Assembly: GCA_013400155.1 (NCBI GenBank)
Contig: VXBM01000044.1
Span: forward strand, 1,705,830 to 1,769,829
DNA from: Helopsaltes ochotensis
Taxonomy: Eukaryota > Chordata > Aves > Passeriformes > Locustellidae
Direction: 5' to 3'
Length of the DNA stretch: 64,000 nt
Of this stretch, positions 23,101 to 37,086 are shown in pieces. Below the pieces are notes generated by a model, which saw only the letters and a program-made list of their open reading frames with translations, was not told the DNA's origin and ran no database searches. A program made the translations under genes and the position numbers. The stretch's first letter is position 1, and each line of letters begins with the position of its first letter.

Positions 23101-25740
23101 ACTTCATGAAATGGTGGCTCTCCTTTCAACTGTGCCCCATCTCTGTGCCTGTCAGGCGGGCAAGAAATTGGAAATAGCTCCAGCTGGCACTGTACTCTGG
23201 GTGTGCCAAGCCCAGCTGCTGCCAAGTGCTGGTACTGCAAAGGCTGAGCAGAAGGAGGGGCAGCTGAATGTTCTTTGCCTGCCCCTCATCTCTTCTCACT
23301 GGCTCCTTGAGTGGGAGCTCAGGATGTCTGTGTCCTCCATCCTTCCCTCCAAACTGGTTCAAACTCAGTGAGTCCAAAGTCATCAAAGGATCCTGGCAAA
23401 CAGGCATGAATGCAAATAGAGACAGTAAGAGAAGTCACATTTCTTTAGGACATCAAGCAAAAGAAAAAACCCATAGAAAGGATGAGAATTCCATGAGAAA
23501 AAGAGATTTTGTTATTTGCAGGATGGCTGCATTTCACTGTTTTGCTATATGAAATTTGATATGAAATTTGATCACTTAACTTCCCTGAAAATCAAAAGGG
23601 ATTTTAATTTTTCTCTTTCCACCTTAAACTAAAGAAGATAATATTTCTAATTTACACTTGTAAACAAAAGAAAAATGCATCCTTTATATTTTTAAGGACA
23701 GAAAGACTATGGCATTGGCTACAGAGAAAGTGGTCCACTTCTGGGTGAATTATGTCCTTTGAATTCAGTGAAACAGAATTACTGTGTTTTTTCCCATGCT
23801 TGGACAAAGCTCAGGTAATCTGCAGCCCCTCAAAAACATTGGCACATGAAAATAAATCCTTAAATACCCCATAATTTCAGATAACCTACAGAGAAAGGGA
23901 GGCGCTGGAAGAAGGAAAGCAGGCTTTGTGGGAAACATGGCAAAGGACTATTAAACAGAAGGCTACATTTTGCCATGTATATATCTGTTTATGGACAAAT
24001 TGTACAGTCAGGTAATAAATTGTATCAATTGCCATCTGATCAACTGCAGTTCCTTGACCATTTCACCCCAATTCTGCTTACTGATTCCATGTGCACTGAA
24101 CTACTCCCAACCTTGCCACTCAAGCCAGGATTGCTGGGTACAGCACCCTTACAGAACAGACAGTCACTACATCTTGGAAAAGGACAAAGCCTCTGCAGTC
24201 CCAGTTTCCCTGAAAATGGCCCCATATTGGCTTCTTAACATTTGAGATGAACCTTAAGATAATGTCCATCAAATAACAGACAGTGGGGGTTTTAAACAAC
24301 AATTAGACTTAATCTCACACAGCTTTAGTAATGCTAAAAAGTGCTATATTTTCTGCATTTCAGGAAAGTCAAACCTCATTTCAGCAAAAAAGGACAGGCA
24401 GAATGGTCTAAGATCACCCAAAAAGATGCAAAACAGCTTGGGTATATTATTGACAACACAGCATTTGGTGTCATCTTTGCTAGATTTTTCTCTTCTTCCT
24501 TCTAATTTCTATGTGGTTTCAGCCTGTTGTGCAGCCTGGGCCTGCTAAATGCTGCTGGAAGTGTGAAGGGGCAGTGCTCATGGAAGGGTTTGGGAGCCTA
24601 GTCAAGCTCTGCCTGTTCCTCTCTTACGTTCCATGGAGTCCTACTCCATTTCCACCACAGTATTTATACTCGGAAACACTTGTAGAGATTTGTGTTCCCT
24701 TGTCAGTTCTTTCCTCATAAAGCAACTACCTGAAGGTGGGTTGATCCTTGCTGGATGCTCTCCCACTTGTCTTGCCAGCATGGAGAGCATTGGGATAGAA
24801 GGTGGCCCTCTCTTGCTGTTTGTATTCATTTCCATGTGAGAGTCCCTCCCTTTGTTTTCTCTTATGCCAGTCCCACAAAAATCATGAGTGGTAACTGCTG
24901 TGCTACAGGGGGAAGTAATATTTTCACTAATTATGTTCTGTTTTTAATGATGCTACATTATGTTAGAATATTTGAGAATATTTTGTATTTATAAAATATA
25001 TTTCTATTTTACTACAACATACAACCTAATCCAGTGCACTGAAAAACCTATCCTAATGTACCTGAGCAAAGAATGCAGGTTTAAAATACCAGGTATTAAG
25101 TAGATTATGTAAAATCATGATATGTAGACCTTTAACTTCAAATAATCATAACATCATTGCCCACCTTGGCAAACTACATCACTGACTACAGTTTAAGCAA
25201 AAAATTGCCAAGTGCATCTGTATTACATTTGTCAATCAGTTCAACAAGACTCATTTAAATTGCTTTGAGACACTACGAACACTCCTTTGTAATAAGATCT
25301 GGCATATTCATATGTGTATTTTAACAATTAAAGCAGTGGCACACTCATGGGAAGTGCCAAGGACCTCAGTGCTTACGCTGCCATTCCCCTCTCAAGGCAA
25401 CACAAAGTCCTTGCTCAAGCTTTGAGTGACAAAAAGGTCAGACTGACCCAGATGATAACTTCAGGTGTGTAATTCCGAGTGCACTTTTCTATCCCTCTTC
25501 TGCCCATGGCTGATTACCCATCTTGAGGAAAGCTTCCTGTTATTTCCCAAAGTCTTGTGAAAACAGTTCATGTTTTTCACCCAGAGTGTTCCTGACAAAA
25601 TTGGAATCTTTCCTCTTGGTTCTACAAAGAGGCCCCCTCCCCAGCAAAGAGAACCTGTCATCTTGGTTCACCTCACTGCCAAAATGCATCAGAAGTGCAG
25701 AGGGTGGGAGGAGGAGAGGACCGGCAGAGGATGAGGATTG
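20109..25740. other. Intergenic, no gene recognised
   Basis: AT-rich unique-looking sequence. It contains a 23-base A run (22492-22514). Scattered open frames of 60-115 codons show no family features and overlap on both strands. I support no gene or RNA. Confidence 0.6.
22492..22514. repeat. Poly(A) run
   Basis: Twenty-three consecutive A residues. They could be a retroposon tail, but I recognise no element body upstream. Confidence 0.9.
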
Positions 25741-25744
25741 AGTC

Positions 25745-27148
25745 AGGAATCTCAAGAGAACTTGGACCACAGGTGTCCATGGGACCTGATGGTCTGCATC
25801 CAAGGTTGCTCATTCTATTGGCTGCTGCCCTTCTAAGGTCACTCTGTCACCTTTGAGAGGTCTCAGGGAGAAGGAGAGGTCCCTAAGATCTAGAGGAGAG
25901 CAAATTTTGCTCCTGTCTTCAGAAAAGACCAAAAGCATACCTGGGGAATACAAGCCAGTTAGCCTAACTTTGATCACTGACAAAATCATGGAGTTCTCCA
26001 GGAACACTTTTCTTCAATGGATGGTATTTATCTGAACATTAGCAAGGCTTTTGACACAGTCTCCTGTGATATTCTTGCATCCAAGTGAGTCTGGATGGGT
26101 GGACAACTGGTGTCTGAAAGCTGCTTGGATGGTTGGGCTCCAAGAGTTAATGTAGAGTGAATGAACCATCCTATGCCTGGAGGCCAGTAACAAGTGGGCA
26201 GCAGGCACGTGTCCTGGGACCTGTTGGGTTTCACATCCTCATCAATGACACCATGCGTGCACTCTCATCAAGTTCACACCAAATGGCTGCACCATTCGGT
26301 AAATGGGAGGGCAGGTCTGCCATTCAAAGGGACCTGGACACACTGAAGGAATTGGCCAGCAGGAATGTCCTGAAATTCAGCATGGATGAATGCCACATCC
26401 TGTACCTTGGAAGGAGCACAGTACTTTGTAGGGACACAATTGGTGCCCAGCTGGCTGGGAAGCAAATCTGCCAAGATGGACCTGGGGGTGCCAGTGGGTA
26501 CAAGCTGGCATGATCCGGCAGTGAGCCCTGGCAGCAAATGTGGCCAGGGGTTACCAGGGCTGTATCAAGGAGAATGTGGCCAGGAGGTCAAGGGAGTAGC
26601 CCCTTTACTCATCAGTAGTGAGACTATGTCTGCAGTCCTGTGCCCAGCTTTGATCCTTTCAAATGAAAGGAAGAGGTTGCTGAGCTGGGGTGAGTTCAGC
26701 AAGAGCCTACAGGGTGGTTGGAGACTGGAGCACTTCCCTCTGAGGACAGGCTGAGGAAACTGGACTTGTCCAGCCTGAAGAAAAGATGGCTTTAGAGGCA
26801 CCGAACAGCAGCCACACAGCATCTATGGGGAGACCATCAGGGAGGCAGGACCAGGGTTTTAACCCACAGAGACACATGGTAGAAGAATGAGAGATAACAG
26901 ATGATGAAACAAGAGAGGCTCAGATTGAATGTGTGGAGAAAGATTTTCCTCACGAGGACAATCAGAGAGTGGGGCAGGTCCTCTGAGAGGCTGTGCAGTC
27001 TCCGTCCTTGGGGGCTTCAAGAAACAACTGTATCAAACCTTGAGAAACCTGGTCTGACCTCAGAGCTGGCCCTGCTCTGAGCCAGGGTTGGACCAGTGAT
27101 CTCCTGAGGATCCTTTCAATGTGAATCATCCTGTGATCACAGGAGTCT
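25745..27148 (+). mobile_element. CR1 LINE, partial ORF2 and 3' end
   Basis: CR1 blocks appear in order: tgggacctgatggtctgc, gagagcaaattttgctcctg, cctggggaatacaagccagt, a degraded RT block near 26185-26260 (PVTSGQQARVLGPVGFHILI), ggacctggacacactgaagg, ggctgaggaaactgg, and a 3' end near aatcatcctgtgatcacagg. There are multiple small deletions and stops. Confidence 0.85.
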
Positions 27149-30100
27149 GTGGTAATGGAGCCTTAGTTACACTAAGTTTACTCCATAAACAAGGATCCTG
27201 GTTGTAGGTGGTATCACTGATAATAAGAGATGCAATTTTGAAGTTTTTTGCTTCCCCGGTATTTAAATTGCCATTTAAAATGATGGATTATTTCAGGGTT
27301 TTTTTTTTGGTTTTTTTTTTTTGCATCACCCAGATATATTCATGTATACGCACATCCTTATATATAGAAACAGAGACCGTCTGTGCATTTTCCTCCATGT
27401 ATTTATCCACTAAATGCATGTTTTATAATCCTCAGTGTTTTGCAAGGCTACAGGGTAATCTGCTTCATTCAGTAGTTACTCTTGCTCAGGAAATGCACAA
27501 CAGCCACAAATGCTCCACAGCTTGGTTGCTGGGTAAACTGTAGCTCATTTGTATTCAGCACACTGTGGAAAAGTGATAAGAAGCCAAATACTCCTAGGAA
27601 ACAGCAGAAATGAAATACAGCACGCAGGAGGCAAAGTATTTATAGAAACAAAATATCAGCATTTTCCACACATTTACACAAAGCAATTTCAGTCTTTTCA
27701 TAGGAAAAAAAGAACATCTCTGGCACTCATTTACTCATTTCCCTGCAGTCATATATTTTGGCCAAAAAGCACTGACTACATGGAAAACCTTCAGGTCATA
27801 GCAAATTAAAGATCAATGACAACCTAAAATAGATGCTGTCATATTTTCACTCCTAACATGTCTTTGCAATAAGAGCATTGTTTTAGCAAGTAAATAACGT
27901 GACATTTCTGCTTGAATGGGATTTTAGCATTGTGGCTGAACCCCATCCGCAGATCCCCAACCTGTTATGAGTGAAGGAATTATATCTAGGTTTAACTCCT
28001 TGGGACCTCTGAATTGATTCACCGTAGCCCATTAAGTGCAAGACAGAGGACGCTCATTGGAAAAGCAGCTGATCACATCTCCCTCTGTGTGCACTTCTCA
28101 GCCATGGGTTCTGTTTGGGGTGGGGAAGCCTTGTTGTGTCCAGGTGTGATGCCCACTGAGGCCCTTGAGACAAGCCCCCTGTGCCACCAGGGATGAAATG
28201 CTTCAGGTGTGCTCAAGGGAAGGACTCACCCCACTCATGTCAAACTGGCTACACTGGCAGAGGGAGAAGCAGGCCGGGTCCCCATTGTCCACCAGTGCCT
28301 GATGTTGCTGCACAATCCCCTCAAGCCACTGAGCACAGCACCTGGCCACTGCCTCTGGCACCCAGCTGACAGAGCAACTTGTCCTCTGTCTTTGAATGAA
28401 TAGGTAGGAATAGAGAACTGTTTTCAAAGTGTAGATAATTGATTCTTGAGTCTATCAGCAATGTTTTGAGACCCTGATTGTTATGTGTCATCAGCCCTCC
28501 TGTCTCTCATACAGTCTTAGGAGTACCATTAAGCCTATCCAATAGCTCTTATGGACTGAAGCAACAATACAGTTATTAGGTAATTCCACGGTAAAGTAAT
28601 AGAACAGGTAACAATTTTTGCATTAAGCTTAGAGAATGAACACCTGTGCAAGGTGTTTCAAGTATTATTTCCATTTGGCTAACACATGAGTGAAGGTTGG
28701 GAGACACCACCAGCTGTACCTTCTATGATCCTTTGGCTTTAATGATTTTCTATTGGTGGATTTGGGGGTAGGGATTTGGAAATTAATGGAAAATACATGA
28801 TAAAATCCCATCTGAAGTGTGAATTTAGTTTTTATTGATCTTTTATTATTGGAGTTTTCATTAAGAACATTGAGAAACAGGAAAAAACTAGAGAAAATGC
28901 TGAAATTGTCTAGTACAAAGCAAAGAAATAAAACAGTGGAAAAAACATTTGAACTTGGAAACAGCAGAAAGACCTAAAAATGTCTTTTTCTTGCCATAGT
29001 GTACAACTGAATCAAAAATATTTTAGACAGAAATTGTCTTATCTATTAGCAGAAAAGACACTAAATTTAATGGTACTAAGTAATCATTTGCACATCTCTA
29101 TTTTAGCCTTTGTTCTCTTCAGTCTTTACCAACACTAAATAAGCCACTAAATAAATACGTATTGGTCTGTACAGGCCCGTGATTTATAAAGAGAAACACA
29201 AGGCTTGCACAGCACTGGAGGCTGTGCAGCAGGAGCCACAAGGTGCTGTTGGGGCCTCATAGGTCAACAAAGTATTTTCTGGAATCTATTTTTGTCTATA
29301 CCTACACACACAATGTCTGCAGGTAAAACAAAGACATTTACAAAATGTATTCCTGCAGAACAGGTTTCTTGCTCTACACCAGCCTTCAAAGCTTCAAATC
29401 TGTTCCTACCTAGCAAAGGTGTGACAATATGTACCAGTTCTAGACAAGGCCGAAAAATGGAATAAACTGGGGGGGAAAAGGATGTCATTACAAAATGTAT
29501 AAAAAGTTTATCCTGAAGCAGCTGCAAAGCAGCAAACTTAAAACTCTTCCTGGCCAAAAATGTGGAGGCTTTGCAAGTTATTCTATTTAGGAGAAATTGA
29601 TGCTATGTTTTTCCTAACAAAATTTCTGAGCCCTGTTCCTTTGGGCACTGGAGGGATTAAGAAAACAAAGATAGTTTCTGTGCTTCTAGTAAGCCTCTTC
29701 CAGGCAGCCTATTTCCAAAAGCGCCTTCCTGGTCTTTTTCTTGGGATCATACTTATTTTGGGTAGGTCTGGCTTTCTGCCCAGTTCCATGTCTTACTCTT
29801 CCGTCTATAGTCAAGGATCATAAAAGTTCCTCTTCACAGGCGATTTGTTTTCTTCAGTGAATTTACATATGTCATACATTGTATCTGGTACCGATACAAA
29901 GTGAAAGATGTTTGCTTCACCAATTTCTGTAAAACAGCTAGGTTTGTATGAAATCTATCAGAGACATAGAAGAATATTCATACTCGGGACATTTGTTTCA
30001 CCCTTCAAGATGATTACTGATTTACTGACATCTTCAAAATTTATGTGTAGGCTCATTATGTTTTGGATCATGTGGCTAAACTGATCCGGTTTCTCCAGAG

Positions 30101-31389
30101 CTGTAACAAGAATGTCAATGTTTTCCAGTGTATACCCAAATAATATCTCTTTTCCTCATATCAGATTTCTATTTCCCATGCTAGGATCCTTTTTGTTTTC
30201 CAATACTCATAAATCATACTCATGCAACAAACAACTCCTTTTATTGTGGAGTCTCCTACAGGATCAGCAAGATCTTATCTAGAGCAATGCACACATGCTA
30301 GAAGCTGCAGTTTAGGAGTTGTACTTTTCAGTTAAACTCAGAAGGACAGGCTCTCTATACATGGTGTAGGTGCAGAGCACTGAAACTTCAGTAACGTATC
30401 AGATGGACCTTGGAGGGCGCAAGACACTTTCTTCCCACGGGCAGGAGGATGGATCAGTAACAACAACTAACTCAGGGTAGGCTGGAGGGAAAAAAAGAAA
30501 ACCTGACTTAGAGATGCAAGATTGATGAGAGAGGCATACGTTTTTCTGCCTTGTCTGAAGTCAAACAGGCTGCATGGCTTGGGAATTTGGGCATCATCTA
30601 CAGAATATGGTATTCAATAGTGAGGTGACTGCCTGTCAAATAACTTTATTGATGGCCAGCTCTGATGAGTCCTAAGGTAAAAAGGTGTCCATGTCCAAAA
30701 CTGCCCAAAACTTAGGACTCCAAATCAGGTATGCTTAAGTTCAAAGGTGATGCAGAAATTGGGTGTTTATTGGCCTCTGCCCCCATGAAAACCTTGAACC
30801 ACTCTATTTTCTTAAAGCACTTTAACATAACAAGGGACCAAGACCTTCACAAAATGCATTTCCAGACACTATTTTTAAAGTTTCATAATAACCACCGTGT
30901 TCCTCCCTCATACAATGCTTTTCTGATCATCATTCAATGAGGAAATGACAAATCTATTCTCAGCATTGCCCCAAAAGATTCTCTATGCCTTGAGGGAAGT
31001 GTCTTGCCCTGAGGCTTAGAGTCTTCTCCTTCCTGGAAGAGGAGAGATGTACTTCATCCTTCCAGGTGTGAAGAAGAAAAAAAATCCCCTCAACATTCAT
31101 TAAGCTGAGCAGAAGGGAAAAATAGCTTGACAACTTTTGGTCTCATAATTCGGGAGGCAAAGAGCAGTGCTGCAAGGATGCCACTGCTCTCCAAGTGTAT
31201 GGCACAGGTTCCCCAGCTGAGGCCCAGCCAGGGGCCTTCCATGGTTGCCTGCACCTCCAAGTGAAGCACTCCAGCCCTTTGGGCATGTTAGAGGACTCAA
31301 AGTATCCTTTCAAGGTCAGAAGGATTTCTGGCAGCTACCTTAAATATACTCTAGGCTCTATGGATGACATTCAAAAGGGACAGAGAGCA
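27149..31389. other. Intergenic, no gene recognised
   Basis: AT-rich, with a T-rich tract at 27299-27322. The stretch at 28.1-28.4 kb is more GC-rich but has no family match. Open frames are short and unsupported. Confidence 0.6.
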
Positions 31390-32090
31390 CAGAATTGCAT
31401 GGAAGACTTGGGGGTGGTGGTTGATGAAAATCTTAGCATGAGCCAGCAATGTGCACTCACAAGCCAGAAATCCAAGAGAATCCTGAGCTGTATCAAAAGG
31501 AGAGTGGCAGGAGGTCAGAGGTGATTCTCCTGCTCCATTCCACTATTGTGAGACCCCACCTGAAGTACTGTGTACAGTTCTGGTATTGCCAACATAGAGA
31601 GAACATGAAACTGCTGGAGCAAGTCCAGAGGAGGATCATGGAGTTGGTAAGAGGACTGGAGCACCTCCCCTATGATGACAGGTTGTGAAGGTTTGGGCTG
31701 TTCAGCTTGCAGAAAGCTATGTGGAGTCCTCACAACAATCTTCCAGTATCTGAATGGACCTGCAGGGAAGCCAGAGAGGGACTTTTCATCAGGAACTGTA
31801 GTGATAGGACAAGGAATAATGGGCACAAATTGAAAGAGGGGAAATTCAGGTTAGATACCAGGAAGATATTCTTCACTGTGAGGATGGTGAGACACTAGAA
31901 CAGGTTTCCCAGGGAGGTTGTGCATACCCCAACCCTGTCAGTGTGCAAGGCCAGGCTGGATAAGACCTTGAGCAACCTGGTCTAGAGGGAGATATTCCTG
32001 CCCCTTGCAGGGGGGGCTTGGGACTATAGGATTTTAAGGCCCATTCTAACCCCTTAACATTCTATGATTTTAAAATTCTATGATCTGAAG
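31390..32090 (+). mobile_element. CR1 LINE 3' fragment
   Basis: CR1 3' landmarks run in order: acttgggggtggtggttgatg, agcatgagccagcaatgtgc, gagaccccacctgaagtact, aagtccagaggaggatcatgg, ggagcacctcccctatgatg, ggttagataccaggaagat, and the terminal ttctatgattttaaaattctatgat repeats. It is moderately diverged. Confidence 0.87.
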
Positions 32091-35000
32091 TACTGATGTA
32101 TTTTTTTTTTCCCCTGGCAATCAGGATTCAAACCTCTGGGAATGCAGTCTCTTACCAAAAGTGTTTGGCCCAGACGTACCCTCTAAGAGTCCTCAAGAAG
32201 GACCTGAGGACATGGACAGACCATACTGTACTGCAGGGGTGCTGGAATTGGCAGCTTTCCTCTTACAGGGTATGCCAGACCCAGGCTGTCAGAAGCACCC
32301 TAGTCAGCATTTGCTTAGAGTTGAGTCTATTTCTTTTTATAGGCAGTACTGAAAAAAAAAGTCTTACCAAAGCTATTACAAATGCAAACATGCACCCTGA
32401 GTATCACAGCTATGAGAGGAGGTGTGTTGGTCTCTGATGTGGAGGCTTGGCTCATGTGGTCCCACTGGTCCAGCTGTTGCTGGCACTTCCTGGCTCCTGC
32501 ACAGGGCTCAGGTCAACATAAAGTACAATGCTGACAGCTGGGTAGTGACGAGCCTGGCTCTCCCCATCAGTGCAAATCTAACATCATGAGTTCCATCAGG
32601 AGAATCATCACTATGATAACTGCAAGCTGGAGTTATGGGATATTGCCTTGAACTAGTTACTGAAAGCAGAATACACCTATTAGTTTGAATTCTGAATTAA
32701 TGAGCAAAAAGAATATCGTTGCTTAAGATAAAAGACTGATATCACCAGAGCTATTTTACACCATCTGACAGATTTTTCTTTATATTTATACAACCTTTTC
32801 CTTTCTTTAAATTTTTGTGTTTGCATTCAAAAGCAGAATTTTAGAAAAGTTCTATTAAAGATGACTTTGAGTGAAAATGATTCATTTGTTTTGGAGCACT
32901 GTTAAGACCCATTTTCAGAAAGAATGGAAAAATACAGTCATGATAAAAGAACTTTGAATGAAGACAAAGGTAAGCTCTTTGGGAGTGTGGCCAAAGCTCT
33001 GGGCGTGGGAATCACATTCCCAGAAGTTCCTGCTTGACAGCTGGCTGCAAAAGACTGGAGCATGGGGAAAAACCAAAGACTAGCATGCAAGAGCAACTAA
33101 AGGTCAGAGCAGCAAAGAAGGAATATGAAAATACGAGATCAATCTGTTGGGAATTGTGTATTTATCAACGAAAGGCTTTGAGAAAGATTTGTCAGGAAGA
33201 TGAGGCATGCAGGAGAATTTGCTTTAGAGACAAACAGGAACAATCTTGCATTGAATTCGGGAAGAATAGCACCACCTATTGGTGACCATTTGGGGTGGCA
33301 AAATGCTGGCATATTCCCAGCTGCACTTAAGACAGATAAAGGAGAAAAGCTGCTGCTACTATGATGTCTGTTTTTATAGAGGACACCTGAAATATTTATA
33401 AAGATGGGAACCTTAGTTGCACTTCTTGTGGCACAGTTGATGTCAATTCTCAATAATGCCCTAAATACTTGAAAAATACGTAAGTTTGAGCTTAACAAGG
33501 CATGATTCAACCAGCATTACATCTGACCTCATTTCAATTAAAATAAAAGAAAATCCACAGAAAAAACCTTTCCTCTGTGTCTCACACTTACCAGTATTTA
33601 AAAACACAAGCAAAACTCTCCATATGCACTAACAAGCAGCAGAATGGAAAAGACTAAAAGATAAATATCTGTAATAAAGAACTAGGTGCCTTCTCTCCAA
33701 AGTGTCTAATCAATCAAAATGCATTTTGCTCTGCATATTTGCCTATTATATTTGCTGACTTGTGTGAGTAAAGCTTATAAATATTGACAGTCTTGTGCTT
33801 TTTGGGAAAGAAGGTTTCAAGTAAGGAGCCATCCATCATAGCATCAGTGCTCTTAGGAGCTGTTTAGAAATAAACTAGGACTTCTTGGGTTGTTCTAGGG
33901 GCCCTCAGTTATCTCTCATTGCTATAAGAGTGGTTACTGGATGATTACCCTGAGTAAAGGGGTTTCTATCCCAGCACATGTAGCTTGGACATGGTGCTAT
34001 TAATTTGTTTATTCCCTGTGCTCATCTTCCTTTTTTTTTTTTTTTGTGTGTGTGTGTGTGCGTTTGAGTTTGTTGTTTTGGTGGTTTTTTTCTTTTATGG
34101 TTAGCCTGTTGGAAACCTCCACTCACACGAAGCAGGCTTCAGTGCAGTTCAGACAGGTTAAACACTAGTGGGAAAAGCTCATGTGGAAAGACTTGATTAA
34201 GGTCCGTCAGGAGCTGCAGTTGATGCCCCGGCTGATGCCAAGTACCAGCAAGAGCCTCAGCTTTCCCTGAAGTTTCATTTGCTGTTTGTCAGCAGCTGGT
34301 AGGCTCGGACCACGTTCCTGCAAGCTCTATTAACGTATAATTGGATATGTTCAATGGTGTTCCCAAAGAGCATTGTTTTATCTCTTGCCTCAGTTCTCTT
34401 TCCCTCATTTAGCAGCTGGTTAAATGACAGGCAAGAGGGAGCAATTCTGCTGGGGCCTGCCTGTGCTCGGCCCAGCTGCACGGCAGCGATCGTGACCCGC
34501 CGCTGCTGCCGCCCTCGCACCGGCACAAGCTGGCCTGGGACGCAGAGCCCACAGCTCGTGCCTCTGTCTACCGCATCTGCATACTACTGCCGAGGAAAAG
34601 CAGCTTAGTTTTTTTCTGTTTGACATCTCTGAATGCAGTTGTTAATTCTCTCGACTCTTATGTAACTATTATATGATTATGCATAAAGCGATAATATAGC
34701 TATAATATAAACTAATATAACTAAATTATTATCTGGATTTTGCAAAAAAAACTTGGAAAGGTATTTATAGACTGAAAGTGTTCTTGGAAAATGTGAAATC
34801 TCATGGGAAATTTTGTGTAGGTATGGATGAATTGTAGCTTAGGTGACTTTTGTGAAGTCCTATACTTACCTATATTTTAATGATTTAAACCACTTTCTTA
34901 GTGGGATTTAAAAAAAAATTCTTAGAAATGGCTGGTTTAGATAATGTTTGCCTTTGTTGAGACTTTGCAGTAAAATTGAAAGCAGACCTCAGCAACAACC

Positions 35001-37085
35001 TAAGTTTGGACGAAAATTATAAACATTTAAAAAAACCCCCAAATCTCTGTGTATAGATGCTTCTGCTCTGCACTCTGTGTGTTAAAAATAAAAGATCTAT
35101 CCTGAGATAGAACCAGAAAGAGAATTAATGTTTCAAACTAACTGAGGACACTGAAATTTTTCCTGACAAAATCTTATTTTAGACACCTTGTTTTCTGGAA
35201 AGCTACAAGTAACAGCTTAAAAAACAATAACATTTTATAATTGTGGATAAGTTATTGGCTTAATTTTCAGCAACTTGTGATAAATTTTCCTAAAATCATA
35301 GACTCCAAAGGTAGGATTGATAGCATGCAGAGGCTATATAACTGTAATTGCTGAGATATTATTTTAATTATTTAAAGTAGCTGTTGAGAGTCCTGAAAAC
35401 TGACATTTTCTGGCAGTGCATATTCAATGAACTTCTGAGAGCAGCAGAAGTGGTGATGGCTCAGTATCTCTTCATTGCTCCTCCATCCCTCTGGAAGGAA
35501 ATCAGAGATCTTTTCTAAGCTCCTCTTACCTTAGGCCATTTGAAATTATTGAAGGAGCTACCTAGTCAAACCCAGTAGCCTGTAACTTGGGAGCTGATGA
35601 TTTTACTCCCATATATTGCCATAATGTGGTATTTAGTCTTGTGGATCCTATTCCACAAGACAAAACATCATTCTAGCAAAAAAGCATTTATCCTTGTGTA
35701 AGTAGAAAACACTTAAAAACAGAAGATTTGAAACAATCTGCATGTGAAAGACAGAGAGGCAAGGACAGGGATGGTATGTGTCCTGAGCTACCTGTCTTAT
35801 ACATCACGCTTTCACTGCTGCTTTGGGCTTCTGACATAGAGCCAAAGGACGGCTACATGAAAGGCAATTGGCCTTCTGGAGGGATCCTGCCGTCTTGTCC
35901 TTGTTACCTACAAAATGGGAAAGATACTTGCTCAGCTCCATCTCACAGACTGATGGACAAATCCATGCTTTCAACCTCAGGCTTTACAGACCTCAGGCAA
36001 AAATAAAAGATACTTGCAAGTGTTGTACAACCAAAATGATAAAATAAAGAATGAAATTGAATTTTTAAATGAAAAAATTTATGGGTTTTTTGCACATCCA
36101 AAGACTTCTCTGAGATCAGCTCTCCCCTTTTTATGCCACTGTGAGTTTCAACTTGTCTTTTTGGAAGCCTTGAATCAAGTCCCTCATGACATATGTGCTC
36201 TTAGTCTGGACCAGTGACATGATCAGTCTTCTGAATCAGTGTCATCCCTATGCTTTCACGACATTGTGCTTGCAGGACTATTTCCTCATTGAGAAAATAA
36301 GGTCATCCAAGATTCACAGATTCCTAAATACAAATGCCTGTTACTGTAGAGTAAGGCAAGAAAAACAGGAGCAACTACAATCCCTGCACACCCCTGCTGC
36401 CACACAGGACACACCACCAGGATATACTTGAGCATGGGATCACATAGCAAGAGCTTAAACACAGGATTTCTGCCAAGGAAATCTGTTTCTCTCCAGCCAG
36501 CATAGGGGTGAGGAAGGGAGAAAGGAGCTACAGCACTGCCCTGTACATAAAAATAATATCAGCACTGCAGTGTAGGAACAACAAAACTGGAAAACTGGGG
36601 CAAGCAGTGGGGAGGGGAAAGTAGAAGGCACCTTACAATTTAATAAATTCATGCCTGATCAATAAAGGAGCAAAAGCAAATGTAAAAACTTTGCAGGCCT
36701 GCCTACACGAAGGCCTGGGAAAAAGCCTAAAGGAGGGCTAATCCCTTCACAAGCCCTTATAGCTCTTCTACTCCTTGCTGAGTTTAAGACCCATTTAAAT
36801 GTTATCCAAACAATTCCAATCAGCAATTTTTAGACACCAGCTGCAGCCATGGCACTGACAGCCATGGTCACATTAGCCCTGGAGGCAGCACCAACTGTGT
36901 CTGCTCCTCTGACAGACCCCACCTTGACAGAAGGTGGAACACAGCAGAAGGTGGGATGGAGTCGCAGAAATTCAAAGCAGCCGCATGCAGAAAACCAAAT
37001 CTGTAAGGTTAACAGCAGAAGAACACACAGCCACTGTAAGAAAAAAGGCAGAGGGTGACAGCAACCTGGTAAACTGGAAAAGGAG
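32091..37085. other. Intergenic, no gene recognised
   Basis: Mostly AT-rich. Notable items are a T15-(GT)n tract at 34031-34060 and an isolated CpG-rich patch at 34465-34595 (see findings). An 83-codon frame at 33034-33285 (+) is Cys- and Arg-rich but matches no family I know. Confidence 0.55.
34031..34060. repeat. T15-(GT)n microsatellite
   Basis: A run of 15 T is followed directly by about seven GT units. Confidence 0.9.
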
Positions 37086-37086
37086 G

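Noticed and set aside
26157..26754. Frames of about 120 codons in the 26 kb region
   Set aside because: They are remnants of CR1 ORF2 with stops and frame breaks, not host genes.
33034..33285. 83-codon Cys/Arg-rich frame on the plus strand
   Set aside because: There is no family match, signal peptide or splice context. It is within the length expected by chance. Coding-potential scoring would decide.
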